Shown piece by piece: positions 8,166 to 17,460 of a stretch of 64,000 nt of DNA. This DNA is from CPC320 sp002684375 (GTDB lineage: Bacteria; Pseudomonadota; Alphaproteobacteria; Rhodobacterales; Rhodobacteraceae). The stretch is from assembly GCA_965662545.1 (NCBI GenBank), contig CBFIHZ010000022.1:1-64000 (forward strand). Reading direction: 5' to 3'. The notes below the pieces were generated by a model. The model was not told the DNA's origin, made no database searches, and saw only the letters and a list, made by a program, of their open reading frames with translations. Position 1 is the stretch's first letter. Each line of letters opens with the position of its first letter. A program made the translations under genes and the position numbers.

Positions 8166-9004
8166 TTAAATTTGGCCACCATGTCCATAATGCCTGGAAT
8201 AGTATGTAATTGGGCGGCGTGGGTCGGCTGAAAATACTGTTTCAACGACCGCTGGCTCAACCCGCCCAAAATAGTGAAGTAGTACATTTCATAGCCCGGG
8301 AGCACGCAGCAGGGGTGATAGCCCTTGTCGAGACAAATCGTTGACCCATCCATGATATGATAGGCATCGCCAGGTTTGTTATCCTCTCGTTGCAGCATTT
8401 GAACGCCAGACCCGTAATTCGGCTTGAAGCGGAAATTATACGTTTCGTCATGGCGGGTTTCATCGGGCAACCGGTCGGTATCGTGCTTGTGGCTGGGAAA
8501 GCCGGACCACCCCCCCTGACCGACGGTGAACAATTCGCTGACCAGCAGGCGACCGACCTTATCGGCTTGTTGTTGACCCAGAATATGCTTGATCTTGCGG
8601 TGGGTTTTGGTGTCGTCAGAGCCATATTGCACCTTGTCCAATTCGGCCACCCTGACATCAAACGGCTCAAGCACCTTGTCGTATTTGGCGCCAGCGATGA
8701 ATATCTCTGCCCCATCGGTGAGGCAGGTAAACTCGGCTGTCATACCAACTGGCACATAGACCCCTTCGGGTTCGCCATCCCAGACATCGACTGTCCGGGT
8801 GCCCAGTGCATCATAGCTCTGTCCGCCCACAGTAACGTCAATTGTGCCGGTGGCCGGGACAATGCATGTTTCATATCCCGGCACCGCATAGCGAAACTGC
8901 TCGCCAGCTTTCAGTTTGACGATGTTGAAATAATTGAGCGGCACCAGCGCGTCATCGACATCAACGATCGGTCTATTTTCATTGTCAAACGGGGCGATAT
9001 GCAT
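8162..9004 (-). CDS. iolB: 5-deoxy-glucuronate isomerase
   Basis: 280 residues from the ATG at 9004, which has AAGGA upstream; a longer frame reaching 9223 is not needed because the family starts with the MHIAPFDNENRPIVD-like segment. IolB is a bicupin; metal-binding cupin residues are visible in FPSHKHDTDRLPDETRHDE (about 160-178) and in the second half near KGYHPCC and GYEMYYFTILGG. It converts 5-deoxy-glucuronate to 2-deoxy-5-keto-gluconate. It sits between iolC and the aldolase gene in the leftward operon. Confidence 0.92.
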   Translation of the reverse strand: MHIAPFDNENRPIVDVDDALVPLNYFNIVKLKAGEQFRYAVPGYETCIVPATGTIDVTVGGQSYDALGTRTVDVWDGEPEGVYVPVGMTAEFTCLTDGAEIFIAGAKYDKVLEPFDVRVAELDKVQYGSDDTKTHRKIKHILGQQQADKVGRLLVSELFTVGQGGWSGFPSHKHDTDRLPDETRHDETYNFRFKPNYGSGVQMLQREDNKPGDAYHIMDGSTICLDKGYHPCCVLPGYEMYYFTILGGLSQRSLKQYFQPTHAAQLHTIPGIMDMVAKFK

Positions 9005-9038
9005 CGGCTTTCCTTTTTGTATCATCTTTTGAAGACGG

Positions 9039-10019
9039 CTAAATAGTGGTGGGGCCCGGGTGGTTTTGTAAAAACGTGGCCAGCGTTTCGCTATCGGCCA
9101 TAGCAGGGGCACAGCCGGGTTTTGAGACGGTGATCGAGGCGCAGGCAGAGCCGTGCAAAACTGCTTGCTGCAAATTGTGGCCCGCCGCAATCGATGAGAC
9201 CAGTCCGGCCATAAAGCTGTCACCAGCCCCGGTGGGTTTCAACGCTTGAACCGGATAGATGCCGGTGCGAAATTCGGTCTCAGGCGTGATAGTGATCGAG
9301 CCGTCTTCGCCCATTTTGTAAATCACCAATTGCGCAGAGCTCTGCGCCAGATCGCGGGCTTTTTGTAAACCGCGGGCCTTGTCGCCGCTCATAAAGCCAA
9401 ACTCATCGTCATTTCCAACGATGGCGTCAGACAGGGTGGCGGCTTTTGATAGAACCTCTTCTGCAATCTGCGCCGAGGGCCATGAATAGGGGCGGTAGTC
9501 GACGTCAAACAGGATCGGAAGTCCAGCAGCGCGCGCCAACTCAAAGGCCCGAAACGCGGCGCTGCGCGACGGTTCGGCAGCAAAAACGGTGCCGGCGGTG
9601 ATTAAGGCGCCATAGGCGGTATAGTCTACGGCCTCGACATCTGCGATGGTCATCTCGAAATCGGCGGCCCCATTGCGGTAAATTACCGATTGATGATCCT
9701 CGACCCGGCTTTCATACACCGCCAGAGAATTGCGTGCCTCGCCTCCGACATTTTTCACATAGTGCGGGTCGATGCCGTAATGACGCAATTGGTTCAGGCA
9801 GTAGCGCCCGACAGAATCATCGGATACCGAGGTGACAAGCGCGGCTTGCCCACCCAGTTTGACGATCCCCGCAGCGATATTGGCCGATGATCCGCCCATG
9901 CCAACGGACATGGTGGTTGCGTCTTCGGTTTTGCAGCCCGGTGGATCGGGGAAAAAGTCGATACCGACGCGGCCGATGACCAGAAAATTATTCTCGCGGA
10001 TGCCGTTGAACAGAGTCAT
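9039..10019 (-). CDS. iolC: 5-dehydro-2-deoxygluconokinase
   Basis: PfkB/ribokinase-family sugar kinase, 326 residues from the ATG at 10019. N-terminal PfkB signature GMGGSSANIAAGIVKLGG (about residues 40-57) and C-terminal signature KPTGAGDSFMAGL with the catalytic Asp (about 275-287). It phosphorylates 2-deoxy-5-keto-gluconate. The start codon overlaps the iolD stop as TGATG (one shared base), so translation is probably coupled. A longer reading is open upstream within iolD but the family begins at MTLFNGIRENNFLVIGR. Confidence 0.9.
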   Translation of the reverse strand: MTLFNGIRENNFLVIGRVGIDFFPDPPGCKTEDATTMSVGMGGSSANIAAGIVKLGGQAALVTSVSDDSVGRYCLNQLRHYGIDPHYVKNVGGEARNSLAVYESRVEDHQSVIYRNGAADFEMTIADVEAVDYTAYGALITAGTVFAAEPSRSAAFRAFELARAAGLPILFDVDYRPYSWPSAQIAEEVLSKAATLSDAIVGNDDEFGFMSGDKARGLQKARDLAQSSAQLVIYKMGEDGSITITPETEFRTGIYPVQALKPTGAGDSFMAGLVSSIAAGHNLQQAVLHGSACASITVSKPGCAPAMADSETLATFLQNHPGPTTI

Positions 10020-11887
10020 CAGATGCCCCGACGCTGTTTGGGTCGACTCGATTCCCACTCAATATGAGCATTGCGAATTTTCACGCTGTCAGTGACATGA
10101 GGAGTGCCAACCTCCCACCACGTATGGCCGCCTTCGGTCCAACCTACGTATGGGTCGACCTGCATCACAATGACCGAGGTTTGATCCGCGCTTTGCGCCC
10201 GTTTAAAGGCAGCACCCAATTCTGCGGGGTTTTGCACGGTTTCGGACAGCGCCCCCATGGATTTTGCATGCGCCTCGAAATCCACGGCAAAGGGTTCAGG
10301 GATCGTGGGGCAGTCTTTTATCAGATTGTTAAAGCTCTCGTTTCCGGTGTTGTTTTGCAATTTGTTGATCACCGCAAACCCACCATTGTCGAGCACCAGA
10401 ATAATCAGCTTTTTACCGGTCAGAACCGATGAATAGATATCAGAGTTCAACATCAGGTAAGACCCGTCACCGACAAAGCTGATGGTGTCTGCCTCGGGTT
10501 CTTTTTCAGATTGTGCAATCCGTGCGCCCCAAGCACCGGCAATTTCATAGCCCATGCATGAAAATCCAAACTCGACATCGACGGTGCCGGTTTTCAGGGT
10601 GCGCCAATTGGCGGTGACCTCGGCCGGCAACCCGCCTGCTGCGGCGACTACGCGATCGTGATCTGCGACCAGAGCATTGACCACCCCGATTGCCTGCGCA
10701 TAGGAATTAGGCCGATTATCGCCTGCGCGTACCGTCTCTGCGACGGTGTGATCCCAAATTTGGCGCTGGGCCTGTGCCTCTTTGGTCCATGTCGGATCAC
10801 CGCACCGCTCACCCAGTGTCTTTTGCAGCGCAGCGAGGCCCAGCTTTGCGTCACCAACCACCGGCAAAGACCGGTGTTTGGCGGCATCGTGACGCGCCGC
10901 ATTCAATGAAATGAACTGTGCGTCATGAGAAAATGCAGTCCACGATCCTGTGGTGAAATCCTGTAACCGGCAGCCTACAGACAAAATCACATCGGCGCGC
11001 TCTGCGGCCCAGTTTGCGCTGTCGGATCCGGTAACACCGACGGGTCCGATATTCAGCGGGTGCGTCGCCAGCATGTTGGCGCGTCCGGCAATGGTTTCCA
11101 CCACCGGTATGTTGAGCGTTTCGGCAAAAGAGCTCAGCTCTTTGATGGCTCCCGAATATTGCACGCCGCCGCCGGCGATGATCAATGGTCTTTTGGCTGA
11201 TGCGACCAGACTTGCGGCGTCTTCAATTTCGGTGATATCGGGGGCTTGGCGACGTATGTGGTGCACGCGCTCTTCAAAGAAAGCAGCGGGAAAGTCATAG
11301 CTCCAGCCCTGCACGTCCTGCGGCAGCGCGATAAACGTCGGGCCACAATCGGCCGGATCCAGCATCGTCGCCAGCGCTGCTGGCAGCGACTGGATCACCT
11401 GCGCTGGATGGGTGATTCTATCCCAATACCGCGTGACGGCCTTGAAGGCATCATTGACCCCCATGGTAGGGTCGCCAAAATGTTCTAATTGCTGCAAGAC
11501 AGGGTCAGGCAGGCGGGTCAAAAATGTGTCGCCGCACAGCATCAGCATGGGCAGGCGGTTGGCATGCGCCAGTCCAGCCGCCGTAAGCAGGTTTGCGGTG
11601 CCAGGGCCGGCCGAGGCCGTGCAAAACATAAATCGACGGCGCAGGTGGTACTTGGCATATCCGGCCGCAGCAAAGCCCATCGATTGCTCGTTCTGACCCC
11701 GGTAAAGCGGCAACGTGTCTTGGGCATTGTAAAGCGCCTCGCCCAGACAGCTCACGTTACCATGTCCGAAAATACCAAAACCACCGCCGCAAATGCGCGT
11801 CTTCTCGCCATCAATAATTAAGAATTGATTGGCCAAATACTTAATAATTGCTTGCGCTGTTGTCAGTCGCAGAGTGCTGTCGGACAT
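10019..11887 (-). CDS. iolD: 3D-(3,5/4)-trihydroxycyclohexane-1,2-dione hydrolase
   Basis: 622 residues, thiamine-diphosphate enzyme of the acetolactate-synthase type. The N-terminal Pyr domain includes GNVSCLGEAL and GQNEQSMGFAAAGYAK with the catalytic Glu; the C-terminal PP domain has the ThDP motif beginning GDGSYLMLNSDIYSS and ending VLDNGGFAVIN. It hydrolytically opens the diketo-inositol ring to 5-deoxy-glucuronate. The ATG at 11887 is chosen because it has GGAGGGA upstream. First gene of the leftward inositol operon, reading away from a shared regulatory region that holds a LacI-type operator at 11972-11987. Confidence 0.93.
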   Translation of the reverse strand: MSDSTLRLTTAQAIIKYLANQFLIIDGEKTRICGGGFGIFGHGNVSCLGEALYNAQDTLPLYRGQNEQSMGFAAAGYAKYHLRRRFMFCTASAGPGTANLLTAAGLAHANRLPMLMLCGDTFLTRLPDPVLQQLEHFGDPTMGVNDAFKAVTRYWDRITHPAQVIQSLPAALATMLDPADCGPTFIALPQDVQGWSYDFPAAFFEERVHHIRRQAPDITEIEDAASLVASAKRPLIIAGGGVQYSGAIKELSSFAETLNIPVVETIAGRANMLATHPLNIGPVGVTGSDSANWAAERADVILSVGCRLQDFTTGSWTAFSHDAQFISLNAARHDAAKHRSLPVVGDAKLGLAALQKTLGERCGDPTWTKEAQAQRQIWDHTVAETVRAGDNRPNSYAQAIGVVNALVADHDRVVAAAGGLPAEVTANWRTLKTGTVDVEFGFSCMGYEIAGAWGARIAQSEKEPEADTISFVGDGSYLMLNSDIYSSVLTGKKLIILVLDNGGFAVINKLQNNTGNESFNNLIKDCPTIPEPFAVDFEAHAKSMGALSETVQNPAELGAAFKRAQSADQTSVIVMQVDPYVGWTEGGHTWWEVGTPHVTDSVKIRNAHIEWESSRPKQRRGI

Positions 11888-11971
11888 CGCTAACGTCCCT
11901 CCGTTTGAGGCCAAGGTACATCTGCGCAGCGATTGCGCGTTGACCTTTTATTGGCTTTCAAGATACAAACT

Positions 11972-11987
11972 TTGCAACCGGTTGCAA
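11972..11987. promoter_or_regulatory. LacI-type operator 1 (inositol divergent promoter)
   Basis: Perfect 16-bp palindrome TTGCAACCGGTTGCAA with the central CCGG and TTGCAA arms typical of LacI/GalR repressor sites. It lies in the 124-base gap between divergent iolD and the Gfo/Idh/MocA gene at 12012, and is identical to the core of the site at 16328-16349 beside the LacI-family gene. It should control both directions. Confidence 0.85.
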
Positions 11988-12011
11988 TCGGTTTTTCTTG
12001 GGGGAAATGCT

Positions 12012-13115
12012 ATGTCGAACATTGGCATTGGAATTGTTGGTGGCGGGTATATGGGCAAGGCCCACGCGGTCGCTATGGCGGCGGTTGGCGCGGTGTTCGA
12101 AACTGGCCTGCGCCCCGTGCTCGAGGTTGTTTCGGCGTCGTCGTTCGATTCGGCCGAACACTACCGGAAAGCCTATGGGTTTAACCGGGCGGCGAGGGAT
12201 TGGCGCGATCTGGTGCAGGACCCCAAGGTGGAGGCGGTGATCATTGCCTCCCCGCAGAACACCCACCTTGAAATAGCGCGTCTTGCCTTTGCACTCGGCA
12301 AACCGGTTTTTTGCGAAAAACCAATGGGTGCATCACGTCCAGAGAGCCGTGAGATGGTGGCTCTGGCCGCTGAATCTAAGCAGCCTAATATGGTCGGCTT
12401 TAACTATATCCGCACCCCGGCCAGCCAATACGTCGCGCAGTTGCTGGCCGAGGGCGCGATCGGTGAGGTAATCTGGTTCCGGGGTGAACATACCGAGGAT
12501 TTTCTTGGCGATCCGGCTGCCCCTGCCACTTGGCGCACTGAGGGCGATGCCAATGGCACCATCGGCGATCTCGCGCCGCATATGGTGAATTGCGCATTGG
12601 CACTGTTGGGGCCGGTGGTCGAGGTGAGCGCTGTCATTGAAACCGTGTATAAAAACCGTCCCGGCGGTGAGGTAAGCAATGATGATCAGGCACAAATGAT
12701 GTGCCGCTTTGCCAATGGTGCGATGGGGCATATGTTTTTCAGCCGTGTCGCGACAGGGCGCAAGATGGGCTATGCCTATGAAATTCACGGCTCGAAAGGC
12801 GCGATCCGCTTTGATCAAGAGGATCAGAACGCGGTCTGGCTGTACCGGTCCGAAGGGGCCGAAGCGACGCGGGGCTTTACAAAAATTCTGACGGGGCCCG
12901 CGCATCCCAATTATGCGGCTTTCTGCCAGGGGCCGGGCCATGGCACCGGGTATCAAGACCAGATTATCATAGAGGCGCGTGATTTTCTGCAGGCCATCGA
13001 AACTGGCACGCCGGTCTGGCCAACCTTTGCCGACGGCCTTGCCGTCGCGGACGTCATTGCGGCCGCGCGTACATCATCAAATTCAAAATCTTGGACTTTT
13101 GTCGAGGTCAGCTAA
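12012..13115 (+). CDS. Gfo/Idh/MocA family oxidoreductase, inositol-type
   Basis: 367 residues from the ATG at 12012, preceded by GGGGGAAA. NAD(P)-binding motif IGIVGGGYMGKAHA at the N-terminus, CEKPMG near residue 98 with the catalytic Lys, and GDLAPHMVN near 187 in the place of the family's Asp/His catalytic pair. First gene of the rightward operon under operator 1. It is not the main IolG (6331-7320); in other bacteria extra dehydrogenases of this family act on scyllo- or D-chiro-inositol or on inosose, so an accessory inositol-isomer dehydrogenase is the best inference. A frame reading back to 11829 is open but would run through the operator and lacks family similarity. Confidence 0.85.
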   Translation: MSNIGIGIVGGGYMGKAHAVAMAAVGAVFETGLRPVLEVVSASSFDSAEHYRKAYGFNRAARDWRDLVQDPKVEAVIIASPQNTHLEIARLAFALGKPVFCEKPMGASRPESREMVALAAESKQPNMVGFNYIRTPASQYVAQLLAEGAIGEVIWFRGEHTEDFLGDPAAPATWRTEGDANGTIGDLAPHMVNCALALLGPVVEVSAVIETVYKNRPGGEVSNDDQAQMMCRFANGAMGHMFFSRVATGRKMGYAYEIHGSKGAIRFDQEDQNAVWLYRSEGAEATRGFTKILTGPAHPNYAAFCQGPGHGTGYQDQIIIEARDFLQAIETGTPVWPTFADGLAVADVIAAARTSSNSKSWTFVEVS

Positions 13116-13134
13116 AGTAGAAAGGCTCAGGCTT

Positions 13135-14022
13135 ATGAGTATCAGAATTGGCAATGCGCCCTGTTCTTGGGGGGTCGAATTTCCCAATGATCCGCGCAAC
13201 CCGGACTGGAAAACTGTCCTGAAAGAATGCGCCGAGGCGGGCTATAAAGGGATCGAGTTGGGACCGGTCGGCTTTATGCCGGAAGATCCCGCCCAAGTCT
13301 CTGATGCTTTTGCCGAAAACGGACTTGAGATGATTGGTGGTGTGGTATTTCGGGCCTTTCACGATGCCGCGCAATGGGACGACGTGCTGGATGGGTCTAA
13401 GCGAACCTGCGAGGCGTTGGTGGCGCATGGTGCTCGGCATCTGGTGCTGATCGACAGTATTTCGCCACGTCGCGCCCCAACTGCAGGACGTGCGCTTGAA
13501 GCCGAGCATATGGACGAGGCTGAATGGGCCGCATATGTCACCCGCTTTCGGGAAATTTGTAAAATGGGCGTCGATCACGGGCTGACGGTGGGCGTGCACG
13601 CCCATGCCGCGGGGTTCATGGATTTTGAGCCCGAGTTGGAGCGTTTGCTGGGTGAAATCCCCGAAGATTTGCTACAGATTTGTTTTGATACCGGACATCA
13701 TTCCTATGCCGGGTTTGATCCAATTGCTTTCATGGAAAAATGGATTAATCGCATCAGCTATATGCACTTCAAAGATATTGACCCTAAGGTAAAGGCTGAA
13801 GTGATTGCCAAGCGCACCGGATTCTACGAGGCCTGTGGACAGGGCATTTTTTGTAATCTAGGGGACGGTGACGTCGATTTTCCCGCCGCGCGCCAGCTTT
13901 TGCTGGACCACGGGTTCGAGGGGTGGTGTACCGTTGAGCAGGATTGTGATCCAACCCTTGATGTGAAGCCGGTTGATGATGCCCACTTAAACCGCACATA
14001 TCTACAGTCTATCGGGTTTTAA
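13135..14022 (+). CDS. iolE: Sugar phosphate isomerase/epimerase family protein, IolE-like inosose dehydratase
   Basis: 295 residues, TIM-barrel of the xylose-isomerase-like family. The opening RIGNAPCSWGVEFPNDP is characteristic of inosose-2 dehydratase (IolE) and relatives. Metal and active-site segments: IELGPVG, GVHAHAAGFMD, CFDTGHHSYAGFDP, HFKDID and EQDCDPT. IolE dehydrates 2-keto-myo-inositol to the trihydroxycyclohexanedione used by IolD; no other iolE candidate is present in the regulon. It begins 19 bases after the preceding dehydrogenase. An isomerase or epimerase role on another inosose cannot be excluded. Confidence 0.78.
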   Translation: MSIRIGNAPCSWGVEFPNDPRNPDWKTVLKECAEAGYKGIELGPVGFMPEDPAQVSDAFAENGLEMIGGVVFRAFHDAAQWDDVLDGSKRTCEALVAHGARHLVLIDSISPRRAPTAGRALEAEHMDEAEWAAYVTRFREICKMGVDHGLTVGVHAHAAGFMDFEPELERLLGEIPEDLLQICFDTGHHSYAGFDPIAFMEKWINRISYMHFKDIDPKVKAEVIAKRTGFYEACGQGIFCNLGDGDVDFPAARQLLLDHGFEGWCTVEQDCDPTLDVKPVDDAHLNRTYLQSIGF

Positions 14023-14032
14023 GGAGCGATAT

Positions 14033-15190
14033 ATGACACGTTTAAACTGGGGAATGGTTGGCGGCGGTGACGGCAGCCAGATCGGTCCGGCGCACCGGCT
14101 TGGGGCTGGGCTTGATGGGGCTTTTTCTTTTGTGGCTGGCGCTTTGGATCACAACCCAGAGGCGGGGCGCGCTTTTGCACAAAGCCTGGGCATTGCAGCG
14201 GACCGGGCCTATGGGGATTGGCGTGAAATGCTGGCTGGCGAGGCCAAACGCAGTGACCGGGTTGATCTGGTGACGGTGGCGACGCCCAACAACACCCATT
14301 TTGAGATTACCAAAGCATTTTTGGAAAGTGGCTTTCACGTCTTGTGTGAAAAACCGATGACCATGACAGTCGAAGAAGGCGAGGAAATTGTCAAAATTAC
14401 CCGTGCGACAGGACAGATTTGTGCGGTTAACTATGGCTATACCGGCTATGCGCTGGTGCGCCACATGAAGGCGATGGTGGCGCGCGGTGATTTGGGCAAA
14501 ATCCGCTTGATCAAAGCAGAGTTTTCCCATGGTCATCACGCCGATGCCGCCGATGCCGATAATCCGCGGGTGCGGTGGCGCTATGACCCTGCGCAAGCTG
14601 GCGTGTCGGCGCAGTTTGCCGATTGTGGCATCCACGCGCTTCATATGGCCAGCTTTATTGCTGGGCAAGAAGCCGAGCGGCTTTCGGCGGATTTTGTCTC
14701 AACAATGGAAAGTCGCATTCTGGAAGATGACGCCATGGTCAATGTCCGGATGCAGGGGGGTGCAACGGTGCGGTTGTGGACCTCTTCTGTGGCGCTGGGT
14801 CGGCAACATGGGCTGACCATGCAGGTGTTTGGTGAAACCGGTGGGCTGCGCTGGACTCAGGAACAGCCCAATCAGTTGTATTACAAACCCCTGCACGGGC
14901 GCGTTGAAATCATTGAACGCGGAGAGGGCAACCTGTCGCCCGAAGGCGACCGCGCCTCGCGTGTCACCGTGGGCCATGCCGAGGGGATGCCCTTGGCCTT
15001 TGCCAATATCTACAGTGACCTTGCCGAGAATATTGCAGCGCGAAAAGCTGGTCGCGCCGCTGACCCTGCGGCGATCTGGTATCCGACAGCCGAAGACGGG
15101 TTGCGCTCAATGGCGGCGGTACATCAGGCGACGGCGTCTGCCAAAGCAGATGGCGTCTGGGTTGACGCAAGGCCGCCTATGTTTCGTTGA
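14033..15190 (+). CDS. Second Gfo/Idh/MocA family oxidoreductase of the inositol operon
   Basis: 385 residues. N-terminal nucleotide-binding region NWGMVGGGDGSQIGPAHR with the SQIGPAHR variant found in a subgroup of inositol-associated dehydrogenases, CEKPMTMT near residue 106, and FADCGIHALHM near 200 with the conserved Asp and His. It follows the IolE-like gene by 10 bases with an AAGGAG site, so it is the third gene of the rightward operon. The exact substrate is not readable; oxidation or reduction of an inositol isomer is inferred from context. Confidence 0.85.
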   Translation: MTRLNWGMVGGGDGSQIGPAHRLGAGLDGAFSFVAGALDHNPEAGRAFAQSLGIAADRAYGDWREMLAGEAKRSDRVDLVTVATPNNTHFEITKAFLESGFHVLCEKPMTMTVEEGEEIVKITRATGQICAVNYGYTGYALVRHMKAMVARGDLGKIRLIKAEFSHGHHADAADADNPRVRWRYDPAQAGVSAQFADCGIHALHMASFIAGQEAERLSADFVSTMESRILEDDAMVNVRMQGGATVRLWTSSVALGRQHGLTMQVFGETGGLRWTQEQPNQLYYKPLHGRVEIIERGEGNLSPEGDRASRVTVGHAEGMPLAFANIYSDLAENIAARKAGRAADPAAIWYPTAEDGLRSMAAVHQATASAKADGVWVDARPPMFR

Positions 15191-15242
15191 CGGAGCTTGC
15201 TTTGCGGGTTCTTGCGGGATCAAACCGCGCAATGCGGCAGGG

Positions 15243-16244
15243 TTAAACCGTGGGGCGCAGTGTATTACGTTCAACAACGTGGCAGGGAAACAGCCGCGCC
15301 TCTGGCGGTCGGTCTGGCTGTTCGAGGGTCGCGAGAATAAGCTCAATCGCCGAGCCAACGATCTTTGCTATGGGCTGGTGAATGGTGGTCAGCGCGATGT
15401 TTTCCCAGCCCGCCATTTCCATATCGTTCAATCCGATCAAGCCGATATCGTCAGGAACAGACAAGCCCGCAGAGCTGATCGCCGATAAGGCCCCGATCGA
15501 GAGTACATCGTCACCGCAAAAATACGCTTCGCAGGGGGTCATTTGCGCCAGCAGGCGGCACATCTCACTTCGGCCCGCATCAAACGAATAGGCTGTTGCA
15601 AAAGAATGGCTGACCTCGATCTTTGGGTGATTTGTCAGCTCTTCGATAAATCCGTCAAACCGGTCTCTGGTCGACGTGGCAATAGCCGGCCCCCCTAAAA
15701 AACCAACGCGTCTATATCCCCGACGCGCCAATTCGCGTCCGGCAATCCGGCCGCATTCTACGTTATCAATGCCCACGACATGCACTTGCGGGTTCGACGA
15801 ACGGCGGCCAAAAGCATGCACCACCGGCATGTTTGAATCGCGGAATGCTTTGGCAAATGAGGGAGGTAGGGTAGAGGAGGCCACAATTACACCGTCCACC
15901 GAATATTGGCGCAGCATCTTTACCGAGGCTTCAGGATCGGTCTGGTCTGTCAGATTGACCAGCAGTGGGCGCAGGTCGCATTCCTGCAGGCCACGGGTGA
16001 ACAAATCAAACACTTCTAGAAAAATAGGATTGTGAAAGTTGTTCGACACGAGGCCAATCATTTTTGTTCTGCGTGTGGTGAGCGAGCGGGCGAGAAAGTT
16101 GGGGCTATATCCCATCTCAGCAGCAGCGCTCTCGACTTTTTTACGGGTTTTTTCAGAGACAGACGCCCCTTGTGTGAAGGTGCGAGAGACCGCCGATGCC
16201 GAGACGCCAGCCCGCTTTGCGACTTGTTTTAAAGTGACAGCCAT
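15243..16244 (-). CDS. LacI family transcriptional regulator of the inositol regulon
   Basis: 333 residues. N-terminal LacI helix-turn-helix at residues 3-24 (TLKQVAKRAGVSASAVSRTF, then hinge region SPNFLARSL near 49) and a periplasmic-binding-protein-like effector domain (GLVSNNFHNPIF, GVIVASS, VGIDNVECGRIAGREL, YFCGDDVLSIGAL, IGLNDMEMAGWENI). It is convergent with the dehydrogenase gene and divergent from the sugar ABC transporter. The 22-bp palindrome at 16328-16349 lies in its own upstream region, so autoregulation is likely together with control of transport and catabolism. Inositol or a pathway intermediate is the presumed inducer. Confidence 0.92.
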   Translation of the reverse strand: MAVTLKQVAKRAGVSASAVSRTFTQGASVSEKTRKKVESAAAEMGYSPNFLARSLTTRRTKMIGLVSNNFHNPIFLEVFDLFTRGLQECDLRPLLVNLTDQTDPEASVKMLRQYSVDGVIVASSTLPPSFAKAFRDSNMPVVHAFGRRSSNPQVHVVGIDNVECGRIAGRELARRGYRRVGFLGGPAIATSTRDRFDGFIEELTNHPKIEVSHSFATAYSFDAGRSEMCRLLAQMTPCEAYFCGDDVLSIGALSAISSAGLSVPDDIGLIGLNDMEMAGWENIALTTIHQPIAKIVGSAIELILATLEQPDRPPEARLFPCHVVERNTLRPTV

Positions 16245-16327
16245 ATTTTTCCCCTGTCGGTTTTGTGCACCCTGCGAGACAGTTCAATCATAACGCCTTA
16301 AATTTTAGCTTATGCAAACAAAAAAAG

Positions 16328-16349
16328 TTTTTGCAACCGGTTGCAAAAA
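16328..16349. promoter_or_regulatory. LacI-type operator 2 (regulator/ABC transporter divergent promoter)
   Basis: Perfect 22-bp palindrome whose 16-bp core TTGCAACCGGTTGCAA is identical to operator 1; here the arms extend to five T and five A. It lies between the LacI-family gene and the binding-protein gene, about 90 bases upstream of the latter. Confidence 0.88.
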
Positions 16350-16437
16350 GACTGGCTATATGGTTTCGTTTGTCGTGGAAGTTCGGGGGAATCCCCGGCC
16401 TTTAATGAGGCATCAAAACCTTTTTGGGAGGACAACT

Positions 16438-17391
16438 ATGAAACTTTTAAAGAAACTTGGTTTGGCATCTGCGTTGATCGCAGCACCATTTATGGCAACC
16501 ACTGCGTTCGCGGGTGGTCACGGCGCTTTGAAATATGTGCTCGTAAGTCATGCGCCTGACAGCGATAGCTGGTGGAACACCATCAAGAACGGCATCGCAC
16601 TTGCGGGTGATCAAATGGGCGTTGAAGTCGAATATCGCAATCCGCCAACCGGAGACCTTGCTGATATGGCGCGCATCATCGAGCAAGCGGCCGCTTCTGG
16701 CCCGAACGGCATCATCACCACACTGGCGGACTATGACGTTTTGAGCGGAGCGATCAGTTCGGCAGTTGACAGCGGCGTTGACGTGATCATCATGAACTCC
16801 GGCACCCCTGCGCAAGCCCGCGAAGTTGGCGCGCTGATGTATGTAGGTCAACCAGAATATGATGCGGGCCACGCAGCTGGCATGCGCGCCAAAGGCGACG
16901 GAGTTGGATCGTTCCTTTGCGTGAACCACTATATTAGTTCACCGTCATCAACCGAGCGTTGTCAGGGTTTTGCCGATGGTCTGGGTGTGGATCTGGGCAA
17001 TCAGATGATTGATTCCGGTCAGGATCCGGCTGAAATTAAGAACAAGGTTCTGGCCTATCTTTCGGCCAATCCAAACACGGACGCTGTTTTGACACTTGGG
17101 CCGACGTCTGCTGACCCAACGCTGCTGGCGCTTGATGAAAACGGTATGGCGGGAGATATCTATTTCGGCACCTTCGATTTGGGCACTGAAATTGTGAAAG
17201 GTATTAAAGCCGATGTGATCGCATGGGGCATTGACCAGCAGCCGTTCCTGCAGGCTTATCTGCCGGTTGTCGTACTGGCCAACTATCACCGCTATGGTGT
17301 GTTGCCGGGCAACAACATCAACTCTGGCCCTGGTTTTGTGACCAAAGATGGGCTTGAACTGGTGGAGAAATTTGCGGGCGAATATCGCTAA
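16438..17391 (+). CDS. Sugar (probably inositol) ABC transporter periplasmic binding protein
   Basis: 317 residues from the ATG at 16438, with GGGAGGA 5 bases upstream. Sec signal peptide MKLLKKLGLASALIAAPFM...AFA with cleavage near residue 25. The rest is a ribose-type periplasmic binding protein (pentose-binding cluster): YVLVSHAPDSDSWWNTIKNG, ARIIEQAAASGPNGIITT, VIIMNSG, and FGTFDLGTEIVKGIK. First gene of a binding-protein, permease, ATPase operon behind operator 2, which also marks the inositol genes; inositol as ligand is inferred from this shared operator. Confidence 0.9.
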   Translation: MKLLKKLGLASALIAAPFMATTAFAGGHGALKYVLVSHAPDSDSWWNTIKNGIALAGDQMGVEVEYRNPPTGDLADMARIIEQAAASGPNGIITTLADYDVLSGAISSAVDSGVDVIIMNSGTPAQAREVGALMYVGQPEYDAGHAAGMRAKGDGVGSFLCVNHYISSPSSTERCQGFADGLGVDLGNQMIDSGQDPAEIKNKVLAYLSANPNTDAVLTLGPTSADPTLLALDENGMAGDIYFGTFDLGTEIVKGIKADVIAWGIDQQPFLQAYLPVVVLANYHRYGVLPGNNINSGPGFVTKDGLELVEKFAGEYR

Positions 17392-17402
17392 ACGCAGACT
17401 TT

Positions 17403-17429
17403 GGAAAGGCGCCTGACGGGCGCCTTTCC
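17403..17429 (+). terminator. Strong hairpin between binding protein and permease genes
   Basis: An 11-bp perfect stem GGAAAGGCGCC (17403-17413) and GGCGCCTTTCC (17419-17429) with a 5-base loop, followed by a weak T-rich tail. Such hairpins after binding-protein genes usually stabilise that message and partly attenuate the downstream permease and ATPase. Confidence 0.75.
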
Positions 17430-17460
17430 TTAAAATTCTATAAAATTACTGGAGTTGTTT

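Noticed and set aside
8357..9046. 229-codon plus-strand frame opposite iolB
   Set aside because: IolB is well supported in the minus direction and fits the operon.
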